This document shows, one piece after another, positions 34,700 to 43,374 of a stretch of 64,000 nt of DNA (within the stretch, counting starts at the first letter, position 1; each line of letters opens with the position of its first letter). The DNA comes from CAMLHP01 sp035759745 (GTDB lineage Bacteria > Gemmatimonadota > Gemmatimonadetes > Gemmatimonadales > GWC2-71-9), in assembly GCA_035759745.1 (NCBI GenBank), contig DASTUF010000084.1, forward strand, positions 1-64,000, given 5' to 3'. Under the pieces are notes generated by a model. The model worked only from the letters and a program-made list of their open reading frames with translations. It did no database searches and was not told the origin of the DNA. Position numbers and translations under genes: made by a program.

Positions 34700-36141
34700 T
34701 CCGGACCTTCACTCGCGTCGCCGTGGGCGCGGCGCTCCTCGCGTCTCCGCTTGCGGCCCAGGAGCTGGACCGCACCATTCCGCCCACTCCTGGTCCGACG
34801 CCTTCGGTGGCAATGCCCGACGTTCAAGTCCGGACACTGCCCAACGGCCTGACGCTCTGGGTGGTCGAGTCTTCGGAGTTGCCGACCATCAACGCGGTGC
34901 TGACCTTCAGCGCCGGGTCGGCCCAGGATGGCGACCTGCCGGGCCTCGCGGCCATGACAGCGGAGCTGCTCGACGACGGCGCCGGCAGTCGAGATGCGCT
35001 CCAGTTTGCCCGGGCGGTCGAACTGCTCGGCATCGGCCTCAGTGCCTTTGCCTCCGAAGAGCGTGTAAGCGTCTCGCTGTCCACGCTCACCCGGACCGCC
35101 GATTCGGCGTTCGCGCTGATGGGTGACCTGGTGATGCGTCCCACCTTTGCGCCGGAGGAACTCGAGCGCGAGCGGAAGTCGCGGCTGCAGTCGCTGCGGC
35201 AGCAGCAGGATCAGGCCTCGACGGTCGCGACGCTGACCTTCAACGAACTGGTTTATGGCAGCAGCCATCCCTATGGGCGCCCGTCGAACGGCACCCCCGA
35301 AGCAGTCGGGCGCATCAGTCGGGATGATATCCAGAAGTACTTCTCCACCTGGATCCGGCCCAACAACGCCGTGATGGTTGTGGTAGGCGATGTCACTCCC
35401 GATGCCGCGATGGCGCTGGCGCAACGCACCTTCGGCGGGTGGGAGAAGGGTCCGATTCCGGAAGCCGCAAAGGCCAGCCCCGCCCGCCCGGAGGCGCGGA
35501 GTGCCACCGGGGTGTACCTGGTGGACAAGCCCGGCGCAGCCCAAAGCGAGATCCGGATCGGGCATGTCGGCGTGCCGCGTAGCTCGAAGGACTACTATCC
35601 ACTCCAGGTGATGAACGCGCTGCTGGGCGGGCAGTTCACCAGCCGCATCAACCTCAACCTGCGCGAGGACAAGGGTTACACCTACGGCGCGCGCAGCGGT
35701 TTCTCGTTTGACCGCGGACCCGGGCCGTTCGTCGCGTCGGCCGGCGTCTTCACCGCCAAGACCGACAGCTCGCTCATCGAGTTCATGAAGGAGCTGCGCG
35801 ACATCCGGAGCAGCCGCCCGGCCACCGAGGCCGAGGTGAGCTTCGCCCGGGGATCGCTGGTCCAGTCGTATCCGCGGATGATCGAGACCAACAGCGGTGT
35901 TGCCAGCCGGCTGGCGGAACTCGCCTTCTTCGGCTTGCCGCCTGCCGAACTCGCGCGCTATCCCGAGGCGATCGAGGCCGTGACCACGGCCGACGTGGCG
36001 CGGGTGGCGAAGGAGTATCTCCACCCCGACCACGCGGTGATCGTGGTGGTGGGCGACCTGGCGACCATCCGGGGCGGCATCGAGGCGCTGCACCTCGGCC
36101 CGGTGACCGTGGTGCCGGGGGAGGAGGCGGGGACGCGGTAA
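34696..36141 (+). CDS. M16 peptidase-like protein, non-catalytic subunit (second pair)
   Basis: 481 residues from a GTG start, with signal peptide ending SPLAAQ but no lipobox, unlike its paralogue at 31809. The HxxEH motif is replaced by LAAMTAELLDDGAG. The C-terminal domain keeps DKGYTYGARSGFSFDRGPGPF. Last gene of the four-gene coupled operon. A strong intrinsic terminator, which is also a REP-like palindrome, follows at 36170-36197. Confidence 0.9.
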   Translation: MIRTFTRVAVGAALLASPLAAQELDRTIPPTPGPTPSVAMPDVQVRTLPNGLTLWVVESSELPTINAVLTFSAGSAQDGDLPGLAAMTAELLDDGAGSRDALQFARAVELLGIGLSAFASEERVSVSLSTLTRTADSAFALMGDLVMRPTFAPEELERERKSRLQSLRQQQDQASTVATLTFNELVYGSSHPYGRPSNGTPEAVGRISRDDIQKYFSTWIRPNNAVMVVVGDVTPDAAMALAQRTFGGWEKGPIPEAAKASPARPEARSATGVYLVDKPGAAQSEIRIGHVGVPRSSKDYYPLQVMNALLGGQFTSRINLNLREDKGYTYGARSGFSFDRGPGPFVASAGVFTAKTDSSLIEFMKELRDIRSSRPATEAEVSFARGSLVQSYPRMIETNSGVASRLAELAFFGLPPAELARYPEAIEAVTTADVARVAKEYLHPDHAVIVVVGDLATIRGGIEALHLGPVTVVPGEEAGTR

Positions 36142-36162
36142 CCTCCATCAGAGGTCGCCGCA

Positions 36163-36188
36163 CCGGAAGGGGCGCACCGCGTGCGCCC
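36163..36188 (+). repeat. REP-like palindrome, copy 1
   Basis: CCGGAAG followed by the palindrome GGGCGCAC-CGC-GTGCGCCC. An inverted copy, identical except for one extra C, lies at 36252-36278. The two flank a 63-base spacer and sit next to a RAYT transposase gene, so this is a REPIN/BIME-like pair. Confidence 0.75.
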
Positions 36189-36197
36189 TTTTCTTTT
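36170..36197 (+). terminator. Intrinsic terminator of the M16 operon
   Basis: An 8-bp perfect stem GGGCGCAC/GTGCGCCC with a 3-base loop followed by TTTTCTTTT, 28 bases after the M16 stop codon. It is the clearest rho-independent terminator in the window. It coincides with the REP-like palindrome, which appears to have been recruited for termination. Confidence 0.85.
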
Positions 36198-36251
36198 CCG
36201 TGCTCCGTCCATGCCCGTGCGCGCCCGAATGGCCCGTGGTCGCCCGACCAT

Positions 36252-36278
36252 GGGCGCACGCGGTGCGCCCCTTCCCGG
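36252..36278 (-). repeat. REP-like palindrome, copy 2 (inverted)
   Basis: Reverse complement of copy 1 with one inserted C, lying 7 bases beyond the RAYT stop codon. Together the two copies form the inverted-pair unit that RAYT proteins recognise in other bacteria. Confidence 0.75.
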
Positions 36279-36285
36279 TCCGGCG

Positions 36286-36807
36286 TCATGGCGGGAAGCG
36301 TCGGTGCGGGCCGCGATAATCCAATGGATTCCGTTCGATGTACCGCGTTGCATGGAAGAGGTGCTCATCGTTCCGGATATGGCTCTCGCGGTAATTGCGT
36401 TGCCACACACGAGCACCTGGAGTGCTGCGCAGGATGTTGATCTGGGAGGTACACGAAGCCTTGAATCCCGCGATCAGCGACCCGAGGCTCCCCTTGGGGC
36501 GTCTGTAAGCCCCCGCGAAGGTCACACCAGAACGGCTCGATCCGTCGAGATGGAGGATGCCGTGCATGTGATCGGGCATCACGACAAAGGCGCCCGACCT
36601 GACCTCTGGTCGGAGCTCCTCACAGTTGCGCCACTCCGCTTCAACGACCTTGCCGAGGTCGGACAGCTCCATCTGCTGGCCGACGACAACCCCGAAGAGC
36701 GGCTCCCGCAAATACGTGCAGAGAGTCACGAAGTAGCTGGCTCGCGCGCGATAATCCCGATCGCGAAATCGCAGCGAACGCCGTAAGTGATCTTCAGGAT
36801 TGGACAT
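36286..36807 (-). CDS. REP-associated tyrosine transposase (RAYT, Y1_Tnp)
   Basis: 173 residues of the IS200/IS605-like HUH superfamily. The metal-binding HUH is H80-M-H82 in VVMPDHMHGIL. The likely nucleophile is Y139 in VWQRNYRESHI, followed by RYIERNPLDY. Single-copy RAYTs process and spread REP palindromes rather than moving as full IS elements. The pair of REP-like palindromes directly 3' of the gene supports this. No terminal inverted repeats or target duplication typical of an IS are visible. Full length, so probably functional. Confidence 0.9.
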   Translation of the reverse strand: MSNPEDHLRRSLRFRDRDYRARASYFVTLCTYLREPLFGVVVGQQMELSDLGKVVEAEWRNCEELRPEVRSGAFVVMPDHMHGILHLDGSSRSGVTFAGAYRRPKGSLGSLIAGFKASCTSQINILRSTPGARVWQRNYRESHIRNDEHLFHATRYIERNPLDYRGPHRRFPP

Positions 36808-36881
36808 GAACTATTGTTCATGCTGGCCGCCCAGAGACATAACCAGACAAACTCAGGCCTACTCCCGAAACTCCAGACCCC

Positions 36882-37418
36882 ATGCCCTTCCTCTCCACCC
36901 AGCGCATCCACACCGGCAAGGTGCTGAACCTCGACATCGACACCGTCGAGTTTCCCGATGGATCCACCGGCACGCTCGAGATGATCCGGCATCCCGGTGC
37001 CAGCGCGGTGCTGCCGTTCCTCGATGATCCCGGTGAGCCCGATCCCCGCGCCCTGCTCATTCGCCAGTTTCGCCACGCTGCCGACGGCGACATTTGGGAG
37101 ATCCCCGCCGGACGGCTCGATCCGGGCGAGGAGCCGGTCGATTGTGCCCATCGGGAGCTGGCCGAGGAGACGGGATACGCCGCCACCACAATCGAGCCGC
37201 TCATCAGCGTGTTCACCACCCCCGGCTTCACCGACGAGGTGATCCACCTCTTCGTCGCCACCGGCCTCACAGCCGGCACCCCCCGCCGGGAAGCCGACGA
37301 ATTCGTCGAGACCCACGAGCTGCGCTGGTCCGAGGTGCTCCGGCTGGTCCAGTCCGGCGAAATCCGCGACGGAAAGACCCTCGCGGCCATCCTCTATCTG
37401 CAGGCGTTTCGCCGATAG
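36882..37418 (+). CDS. Nudix hydrolase, ADP-ribose pyrophosphatase type
   Basis: 178 residues. The Nudix box is visible as GRLDPGEEPVDCAHRELAEETGY (two residues shifted from strict consensus at its start, with RELAEETG intact). N-terminal VLNLDIDTVEFPDGSTGTLEM is the ADP-ribose-pyrophosphatase-like dimerisation arm. Probably cleaves ADP-ribose or another nucleoside diphosphate derivative in the cytosol. It begins a run of housekeeping genes (holA, mutS). No Shine-Dalgarno is visible before the ATG. Confidence 0.9.
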   Translation: MPFLSTQRIHTGKVLNLDIDTVEFPDGSTGTLEMIRHPGASAVLPFLDDPGEPDPRALLIRQFRHAADGDIWEIPAGRLDPGEEPVDCAHRELAEETGYAATTIEPLISVFTTPGFTDEVIHLFVATGLTAGTPRREADEFVETHELRWSEVLRLVQSGEIRDGKTLAAILYLQAFRR

Positions 37419-37472
37419 CCGCTGCTTTCACTGAAGCTTTCTGGATACCCCGCAGGGCGGTAAGATTCCCCA

Positions 37473-38525
37473 ATGCCGTCCCGCACCATGAAGGAAGTCT
37501 CCGTAGAAGTCCGGAAGGGCTCGTTTGCCCCCGCCTACCTCCTCCACGGCTCCGAAGAGATCCTGAAGGACGAGATGGCGCGGGTGATCCTGGAGCAGGC
37601 CCTCGATCCTTCCACCCGTGACTTCAACCTCGACCAGGTCTCGGCGGCATCCCTGGACGACGAGGGCGTGGAATCACTCTGCAACACCCTGCCGATGATG
37701 GCGGACCGTAGGGCGGTCGTGATCCGCGATCTCGATGCCTGGAAGCGGCGGGCCAAGGCCAAGTCGGCTTTCCTGCGCTACCTCAGCCAGCCCTCCGAGT
37801 CCACGGTGGTGGTCCTGATCCAGGCCGGGGACGACGCACCGGACAAGGACATCGCCAAGCAGGCCGTGACGATCAACTGCACTCCCGAGAGCACCCGGGC
37901 CCGGGAGAGCTGGGTTCGCCGCAAGGCCGAAGCCCAGGACGTCGTGTTGGACGATGAGGTGCTGCGGCACCTGGTACAGGCGACCGACAGCCTGGCGGGC
38001 GCTTCGCTCGAGGTGCAGAAGCTCGCTTCGCTCCCTGCCGGCACCACGATGACCCTCGAGCTGGTGGGCGACCTGATCGGGGTGAGGCACGGCGAGACCA
38101 GCCTCGACTGGCGCAACGCCATCATGGACGGGGAGCCGGGCAAGGCGGTGGCGTTGCTCGAACCGGTGCTGGGCCAGTCCGGCATGAGTGGGGTCAAGCT
38201 GGTCAACCTGCTGAGCGTCACGCTGGCCGGCGTGGGCGTCGCGCGTGCCGCGTATGACCGGGGTAGCCGAGGTGCCGCTCTGTCGAAGGTCGCGATGGAC
38301 AGCATGCGGGAAGCGCGTCCCTTCGGACTCGGCTCCTGGAGCGACGAGTCCAGTCGCTGGGCGCGCTGGGCGGCATCCTGGCCCGAGCACCGGTTGCAGC
38401 GGGCTGTCTCGCACACACTTGCTGCTGACACCGCCCTCAAGTCCACGACGCTGTCAGGCGAGGTGGGTGTGCTGACCGACCTGATCTTCCAGCTGGCTCC
38501 GACCGAGGTGATGGCCGCGCGATGA
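37473..38525 (+). CDS. holA: DNA polymerase III subunit delta
   Basis: 350 residues, clamp-loader delta subunit that opens the DnaN ring. The N-terminal AYLLHGSEEILKDEMAR corresponds to the YLLYGEEPFLIEEA-type opening of the family. The rest fits the three-domain delta architecture, with the collar domain at about 220-340. It works with DnaN, encoded at 57366-58478. An alternative start at 37488 would only shorten the N-terminus. Overlaps the next gene by 4 bases. Confidence 0.88.
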   Translation: MPSRTMKEVSVEVRKGSFAPAYLLHGSEEILKDEMARVILEQALDPSTRDFNLDQVSAASLDDEGVESLCNTLPMMADRRAVVIRDLDAWKRRAKAKSAFLRYLSQPSESTVVVLIQAGDDAPDKDIAKQAVTINCTPESTRARESWVRRKAEAQDVVLDDEVLRHLVQATDSLAGASLEVQKLASLPAGTTMTLELVGDLIGVRHGETSLDWRNAIMDGEPGKAVALLEPVLGQSGMSGVKLVNLLSVTLAGVGVARAAYDRGSRGAALSKVAMDSMREARPFGLGSWSDESSRWARWAASWPEHRLQRAVSHTLAADTALKSTTLSGEVGVLTDLIFQLAPTEVMAAR

Positions 38526-39556
38526 GATTGCTCCGTTCCCCGCTGGCCTTCCTGGTCGTGGTCCTTCTGGCCGCCGGAGCGCCACGTGAGGCGCTGTCCC
38601 AGACCGATGCCCGGCTGACCGGTGCGGTGGCGCTGGCCCAGGAAGGTCACGGCGATTCCGCGCGTGCCATCGTGCAGCAGGTGCTGGGCTCGGTAACATC
38701 CTCCGATCCGCTTTACGTCGAGGCGTTGCTGGCCCGGGCCCGGTTGGCCGAGTCTGCCGACACGATGCGCCGCCAGCTGCAGCAGATCACCGTCGAGCAC
38801 GCGCTGTCACCGTGGGCTGACGATGCACTGCTGGCGCTGGCCGAGCTGGAATACGCCAGTGGCAACATCCCCGCGACCACGCGAAATCTGGAGCGCTTCC
38901 GCAGCGACTATTCAGCGTCATCGCTGCTGTCCGCGGCGGCGTTCTGGGCGGCGCGGGCCTACTTCGATACCCGCAACGAGAGAGCGGCGTGCGAGTGGGT
39001 GGGAATGGGCCTGGCTCGCATTGCACGTGCTCCCGCCGACATTGCGCCCCAGCTCGAGTTCTTTGCCCGGCGCTGTCCTTCCACCGCACTCGCAGCGGGC
39101 AGCGCCCAGCTGCCGCCCCTCCCGCCGGCCGACACGATCGCACTGGTGACGACTCCCGATCCGGGGCGGCCCACCATGGACCCGGCGCCGAGTCCCGCGG
39201 CACGCGACACTGCCGTGGTCCTGAAGCCGCCCCCGCACGACTCGCTGCGACGCGACCCCGGCGTGATCATCGCGCGCCTGGACACCACCAGTCAGGCAGC
39301 TCCACCTGCGCCCTCTCCTGCACCGGAGCCGGGCCCTCGGCTCTACCGGATTCAGGTGGTTGCGGCAAGTAATGCGGCCGACGCCGCCGCCGCGGTCGAA
39401 AAACTCAGGGCCCATGGCTACGACGGACGCGTGGTTCAGGAGGGCGGCTACCACAAGGTGCGCGCTGGCGGCTGGCCCACCCGGAACGGCGCGCGCGCGG
39501 CGCTCCCCGCGCTGTCGGCGCTCTTCCCTGGCGCCTTCGCCGTTAGGGATCCCTGA
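38522..39556 (+). CDS. Exported SPOR-domain protein with tetratricopeptide-like helices
   Basis: 344 residues. N-terminal signal (to about 27), then helical repeats (about 30-190, ALAQEGHGDSARAIVQQV and ALLALAELEYASGNIPAT resemble TPR). A proline-rich linker (200-275) leads to a C-terminal SPOR domain (about 278-344, RLYRIQVVAASNAADAAAAV) that binds denuded peptidoglycan glycans at division septa. It is probably a cell-wall or division-associated periplasmic protein. Translationally coupled to holA (ATGA). Confidence 0.85.
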   Translation: MRLLRSPLAFLVVVLLAAGAPREALSQTDARLTGAVALAQEGHGDSARAIVQQVLGSVTSSDPLYVEALLARARLAESADTMRRQLQQITVEHALSPWADDALLALAELEYASGNIPATTRNLERFRSDYSASSLLSAAAFWAARAYFDTRNERAACEWVGMGLARIARAPADIAPQLEFFARRCPSTALAAGSAQLPPLPPADTIALVTTPDPGRPTMDPAPSPAARDTAVVLKPPPHDSLRRDPGVIIARLDTTSQAAPPAPSPAPEPGPRLYRIQVVAASNAADAAAAVEKLRAHGYDGRVVQEGGYHKVRAGGWPTRNGARAALPALSALFPGAFAVRDP

Positions 39557-39558
39557 AC

Positions 39559-42141
39559 GTGGCCGTGCGTGACGCAGGCAGCACTCCGCTCATGCAGCAG
39601 TATCGCGAGATCAAGGCGCGCCACCCGGGTGCGATCCTGTTCTTTCGCATGGGCGATTTCTACGAGATGTTTTTCGACGACGCCGAGCTTGGCGCTCGAA
39701 TCCTCGACATAACGCTCACGTCGCGCGGCGATGGCGTGCCCCTCGCCGGGGTGCCGGTCAAGGCGGCCGCTGAGTATCTCCGGCAACTGGTGGCGGCGGG
39801 CCAGCGGGTTGCCATCTGTGAGCAGGTTGAGGATCCCCGCCTGGCCAAGGGCATCGTCAAGCGCGAAGTAGTGGAGACCGTCACCCCCGGGGCGTTGCTG
39901 CAGGACGGCTGGGTGCCCGGCAGCACCAATAACTGGCTGGTGGCGCTGGCGCGCACCGATGCGTCGGTCGGCATCGCCGCTGCCGACCTGGGAACCGGCG
40001 AGTTCCTGCTGGAGACCGTGCCGGCCGATGGCGCGTCCGAGGCGATCGCCCGGCTGGCGCCGCGCGAAGTGGTTCTGCCCGATGACGATGACACCGCGCT
40101 GGATGACAGTGTGATGCGCACCACCCGCGACCGCTGGGAGTTCGACCCGGCGCAGGCGCGGGACGAGATCGCTCGCCGATTCAAGCTGGCCACGCTGGAT
40201 GGCCTCGGCCTTGACGCCGGAGACAACGCTGCGATAGGCGCGGCGGGTGCTTTGCTTCGTTACCTCTCCGACCTGCAGCCAGCGGGGCTGCCCCACCTCT
40301 CCCGTCCCACCGTCCGCCGGAGCGATGCGCTGCTCTGGGTGGACGAGATGACCCGTCGCAATCTCGAGCTGGTGGAGCCGCTCAGGGCCGGTGCCAAGGG
40401 CACCACGCTGCTCGAGACCATCGACGCAACGCTCACTGCTCCGGGCGCGCGCCTGCTCCGGCAGTGGGTCCTGTCGCCTCTGCGCGATCCGGTCGCCATC
40501 AACCATCGGCTTGACGCGGTCGAGACGCTGGTGAACGACAGCCGCGGCCGCGCCCGCCTGCGCGAGGCGCTCGACGGCGTGCGCGATCTCGAACGTCTCG
40601 GTGGACGCGCTGCTGCCGGGCGAGCTGCGCCTCGTGAGCTGGGCGCGCTGCGCGATTCCTTCCGCAGGCTGCCAGACGTGCTCGACGCCGTGCGTAGTCT
40701 CGGCGGGCTGGAGCAGAGCGATGTGCTCTCGGGCGTCGAACGCGAGTTCGACCTGCTGCACGACCTCCGCCAGTTACTCGACGCCGCGCTGGAGGAACGC
40801 CAGCCGGTCATGCTGTCGGACGGGAACGTCATCCGGCCCGGCTTCGATGCCGAGCTCGATGAGTTGCGGACCCTGCGTGACGGCGGCAAGTCCTACATCG
40901 CCGCATTGCAGCAGCGCGAGCGTGAACGCACCGGCATCACGTCACTCAAGGTCGGCTTCAACAAGGTCTTCGGATACTATCTCGAGATCAGCAACGCCCA
41001 CCAGAGCCGGGTGCCCGCCGACTACGAGCGCCGCCAGACCCTCACCAACGGTGAGCGCTATGTCACCCCCGAGCTCAAGGAGTACGAGTCCAGGGTCCTC
41101 GGCGCCGAGGAGCAGCTGACGCTGCGGGAGGCGGAGCTGTTCGGAGCGTTGCGGGCCAGGGTCGGCGCCGAAGTGGAGCGGGTTCAGAGAACGGCCCGGA
41201 GCATCGCCCTGCTGGATGTGCTGGCGGCGCTGGCGGAGCAGGCCGTATCGCACCGCTACGTGCGCCCCGTGATGAACGATGGCCCCGTGCTGCGGCTGGT
41301 CGCCAGTCGGCACGCTGTGATCGAACGGCTCATGCCCCGGGAGCAGTTCATTCCCAATGACGTCCATATGGACGACGCCGAGCGGGTGCTGCTGGTCACC
41401 GGACCCAACATGGCCGGCAAGAGCACCATCCTGCGGCAGATAGGGATCTGCCAGCTGCTGGCGCAGATGGGAAGCTTCGTGCCGGCCGACTCGGCCGAGA
41501 TCGGCGTGGCCGACAGGCTGTTCACCCGGGTGGGCGCCAGCGACAACCTCGCCCGGGGCCAGTCCACCTTCATGGTGGAGATGAGCGAGACCAGCGCCAT
41601 CCTGCATGGCGCGACCGCGCGCAGCCTGGTGCTGCTGGATGAGATCGGACGCGGAACGTCCACGTATGACGGCGTCGCGATTGCGTGGGCGGTCACCGAG
41701 CATCTGCACGACAAGGTGGGTTGCAAGGTGATGTTCGCCACCCACTACCACGAGCTGATGCAGCTGCCCGAGCAGCTGGCGCATGCCCGGAACTACAATG
41801 TCGTGGTGCAGGAGTCGGGCGACCGGGTCGTGTTCCTCCATCGGCTGGCGCCGGGCGGTACCGATAGGTCGTATGGCGTGCACGTGGCCCAGCTTGCCGG
41901 CCTGCCGGCGGGGGTTGTGGCCCGGGCGCACGCGCTGCTCGAAACGCTGGAAGGAGAGCATCGCGTGGTGCCGGGACCGCCGCCGCCGCCACCCGACCCG
42001 GGCCAGTTGGCGCTCTTTCACGGAGCGGAACCGGATCCCGTAGTCGAGGACCTTCGTGCGCTCGATGTCGATCGCCTCACCCCGCTGGAAGCGCTCAACC
42101 GGCTTTCCGAGCTGCAGCACCGCGCCCGCAAGCGAACCTGA
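39559..42141 (+). CDS. mutS: DNA mismatch repair protein MutS
   Basis: 860 residues, full length. The mismatch-reading Phe-x-Glu is in FFRMGDFYEMF. The connector, core, clamp and ATPase domains are in order. Walker A is GPNMAGKST at 615-623, followed by STFMVEMSETS and Walker B region LVLLDEIGRGTSTYDG, with ATHYHEL near the C-terminus. Recognises mismatches and small loops and recruits MutL, which is not in this window. GTG start, 2 bases after the SPOR gene. Confidence 0.98.
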   Translation: MAVRDAGSTPLMQQYREIKARHPGAILFFRMGDFYEMFFDDAELGARILDITLTSRGDGVPLAGVPVKAAAEYLRQLVAAGQRVAICEQVEDPRLAKGIVKREVVETVTPGALLQDGWVPGSTNNWLVALARTDASVGIAAADLGTGEFLLETVPADGASEAIARLAPREVVLPDDDDTALDDSVMRTTRDRWEFDPAQARDEIARRFKLATLDGLGLDAGDNAAIGAAGALLRYLSDLQPAGLPHLSRPTVRRSDALLWVDEMTRRNLELVEPLRAGAKGTTLLETIDATLTAPGARLLRQWVLSPLRDPVAINHRLDAVETLVNDSRGRARLREALDGVRDLERLGGRAAAGRAAPRELGALRDSFRRLPDVLDAVRSLGGLEQSDVLSGVEREFDLLHDLRQLLDAALEERQPVMLSDGNVIRPGFDAELDELRTLRDGGKSYIAALQQRERERTGITSLKVGFNKVFGYYLEISNAHQSRVPADYERRQTLTNGERYVTPELKEYESRVLGAEEQLTLREAELFGALRARVGAEVERVQRTARSIALLDVLAALAEQAVSHRYVRPVMNDGPVLRLVASRHAVIERLMPREQFIPNDVHMDDAERVLLVTGPNMAGKSTILRQIGICQLLAQMGSFVPADSAEIGVADRLFTRVGASDNLARGQSTFMVEMSETSAILHGATARSLVLLDEIGRGTSTYDGVAIAWAVTEHLHDKVGCKVMFATHYHELMQLPEQLAHARNYNVVVQESGDRVVFLHRLAPGGTDRSYGVHVAQLAGLPAGVVARAHALLETLEGEHRVVPGPPPPPPDPGQLALFHGAEPDPVVEDLRALDVDRLTPLEALNRLSELQHRARKRT

Positions 42142-42156
42142 CCCTGGAGGGGCCTG

Positions 42157-43374
42157 ATGTTCAGTCGCCTCACGATCACTCTCGTCATCGTGGCCACACT
42201 CGGCGCCTGCGCGTCGGAAGCCGCTGAGGAGGCGTTCACCGTCACTGACAGCGCCGGTGTAGCGATAGCGGTAAGCCATGAGCCGCTGTGGCCTGAGGGC
42301 CGCGGGTGGCGATTGGGCGGTCAGCCCAGCGTACTGATCGGCGGAGGTATCACCGACACCAGCGCTATCGTCGGGCCCATCGCGGGCGCCATGCGACTCC
42401 CTGACGGCCGGATCCTGGTGGCTGATGCCGGCGCGACTCGGCTACGCTGGTTTGCCGATGACGGCACAATCCTGCAGAGCGTCGGGCGCAAGGGTGAAGG
42501 TCCGGGAGAGATGCAACGGATGGACGCCCTGCTGCATGTGGGCGATTCCATTGCGATCCTGGACGGTAGCACGGCGCGGGTTTCGGTGTTCAGTCTTGAC
42601 GGCGTGTTCGGGCGGCGCTTCAAGATGGCGGCGCCTCCCAAGTCCGCTTTCGCGCTGCGGATCATTGGCCGATTGGCAACCGGGGAGTGGATCGGGAGGA
42701 CCGGTAGCTCCGTGAGGGAAGTGCCCAGCGGAATCAGGCGCGACACATTCGAGATCTGGCTGAGTGGCTCCGATGGCGGTGTTGGAAGGCATGTAGCGGA
42801 CGTGCTTGGCGGTGAAGCCCTGGTCGTGAATGGCGGGACGTGGGGTGCGGTCACCCGTGCGCCGTTCGAACACGAGACGACTGTACACTTTCATGACGGT
42901 GACCTCTGGGTCGGCACGGGCGACGAGTTCCGGGTGGATCAGTTCGCACTTTCTGGAGAGCTGCTTCGAAGTGTGCGGTTGGCCGAAGCGCCGACGCCGA
43001 TAAGCACCAGCGAGCTGGATGCAGTGCTCGATAGCGCCCGGGACCACTACGCCGAGATGAATGATCGCATGCGAGAAGGGTTCACGAGAGTGCTCGAGGA
43101 GGCGCCCCGTCCCACGGTCAAGCCGGCGTACACCAGCTTCCTGCTGGACGATGACGACAACATCTGGATCGCGCGCTACGGCAGCGGACCGGCACTGCCC
43201 TCCCACTGGTCCGTGATCGACACCGCCGGACGCTGGCTGGGTGACGTACCGCTGCCTCCGGGCTTCGAGCCCACCCACGTAGGCACCGACGAGGTGCTCG
43301 GCGTCTGGACTGATCCCGACGGTCTCGAACGCGTCGTCGCCTATCCACTGATCCGCGACAGCACCGGCATGTGA
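42157..43374 (+). CDS. Six-bladed beta-propeller lipoprotein
   Basis: 405 residues with GGAGGGG upstream and a lipobox (LGAC) near residue 18. The mature protein shows NHL/6-bladed-type blades: AMRLPDGRILVADAGATRLRWF, GRKGEGPGEMQRMDALLHVG, IAILDGSTARVSVFSLDG, followed by weaker blades and a final LLDDDDNIWIARYG. This is a frequent family in Gemmatimonadota and Bacteroidota with no known activity. Stop overlaps the next GTG (GTGA). Confidence 0.82.
   Translation: MFSRLTITLVIVATLGACASEAAEEAFTVTDSAGVAIAVSHEPLWPEGRGWRLGGQPSVLIGGGITDTSAIVGPIAGAMRLPDGRILVADAGATRLRWFADDGTILQSVGRKGEGPGEMQRMDALLHVGDSIAILDGSTARVSVFSLDGVFGRRFKMAAPPKSAFALRIIGRLATGEWIGRTGSSVREVPSGIRRDTFEIWLSGSDGGVGRHVADVLGGEALVVNGGTWGAVTRAPFEHETTVHFHDGDLWVGTGDEFRVDQFALSGELLRSVRLAEAPTPISTSELDAVLDSARDHYAEMNDRMREGFTRVLEEAPRPTVKPAYTSFLLDDDDNIWIARYGSGPALPSHWSVIDTAGRWLGDVPLPPGFEPTHVGTDEVLGVWTDPDGLERVVAYPLIRDSTGM

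Noticed and set aside
36286..36807. A full IS200/IS605 insertion sequence
   Set aside because: No tnpB, no element ends distinct from the REP pair, and the protein has RAYT rather than TnpA character.
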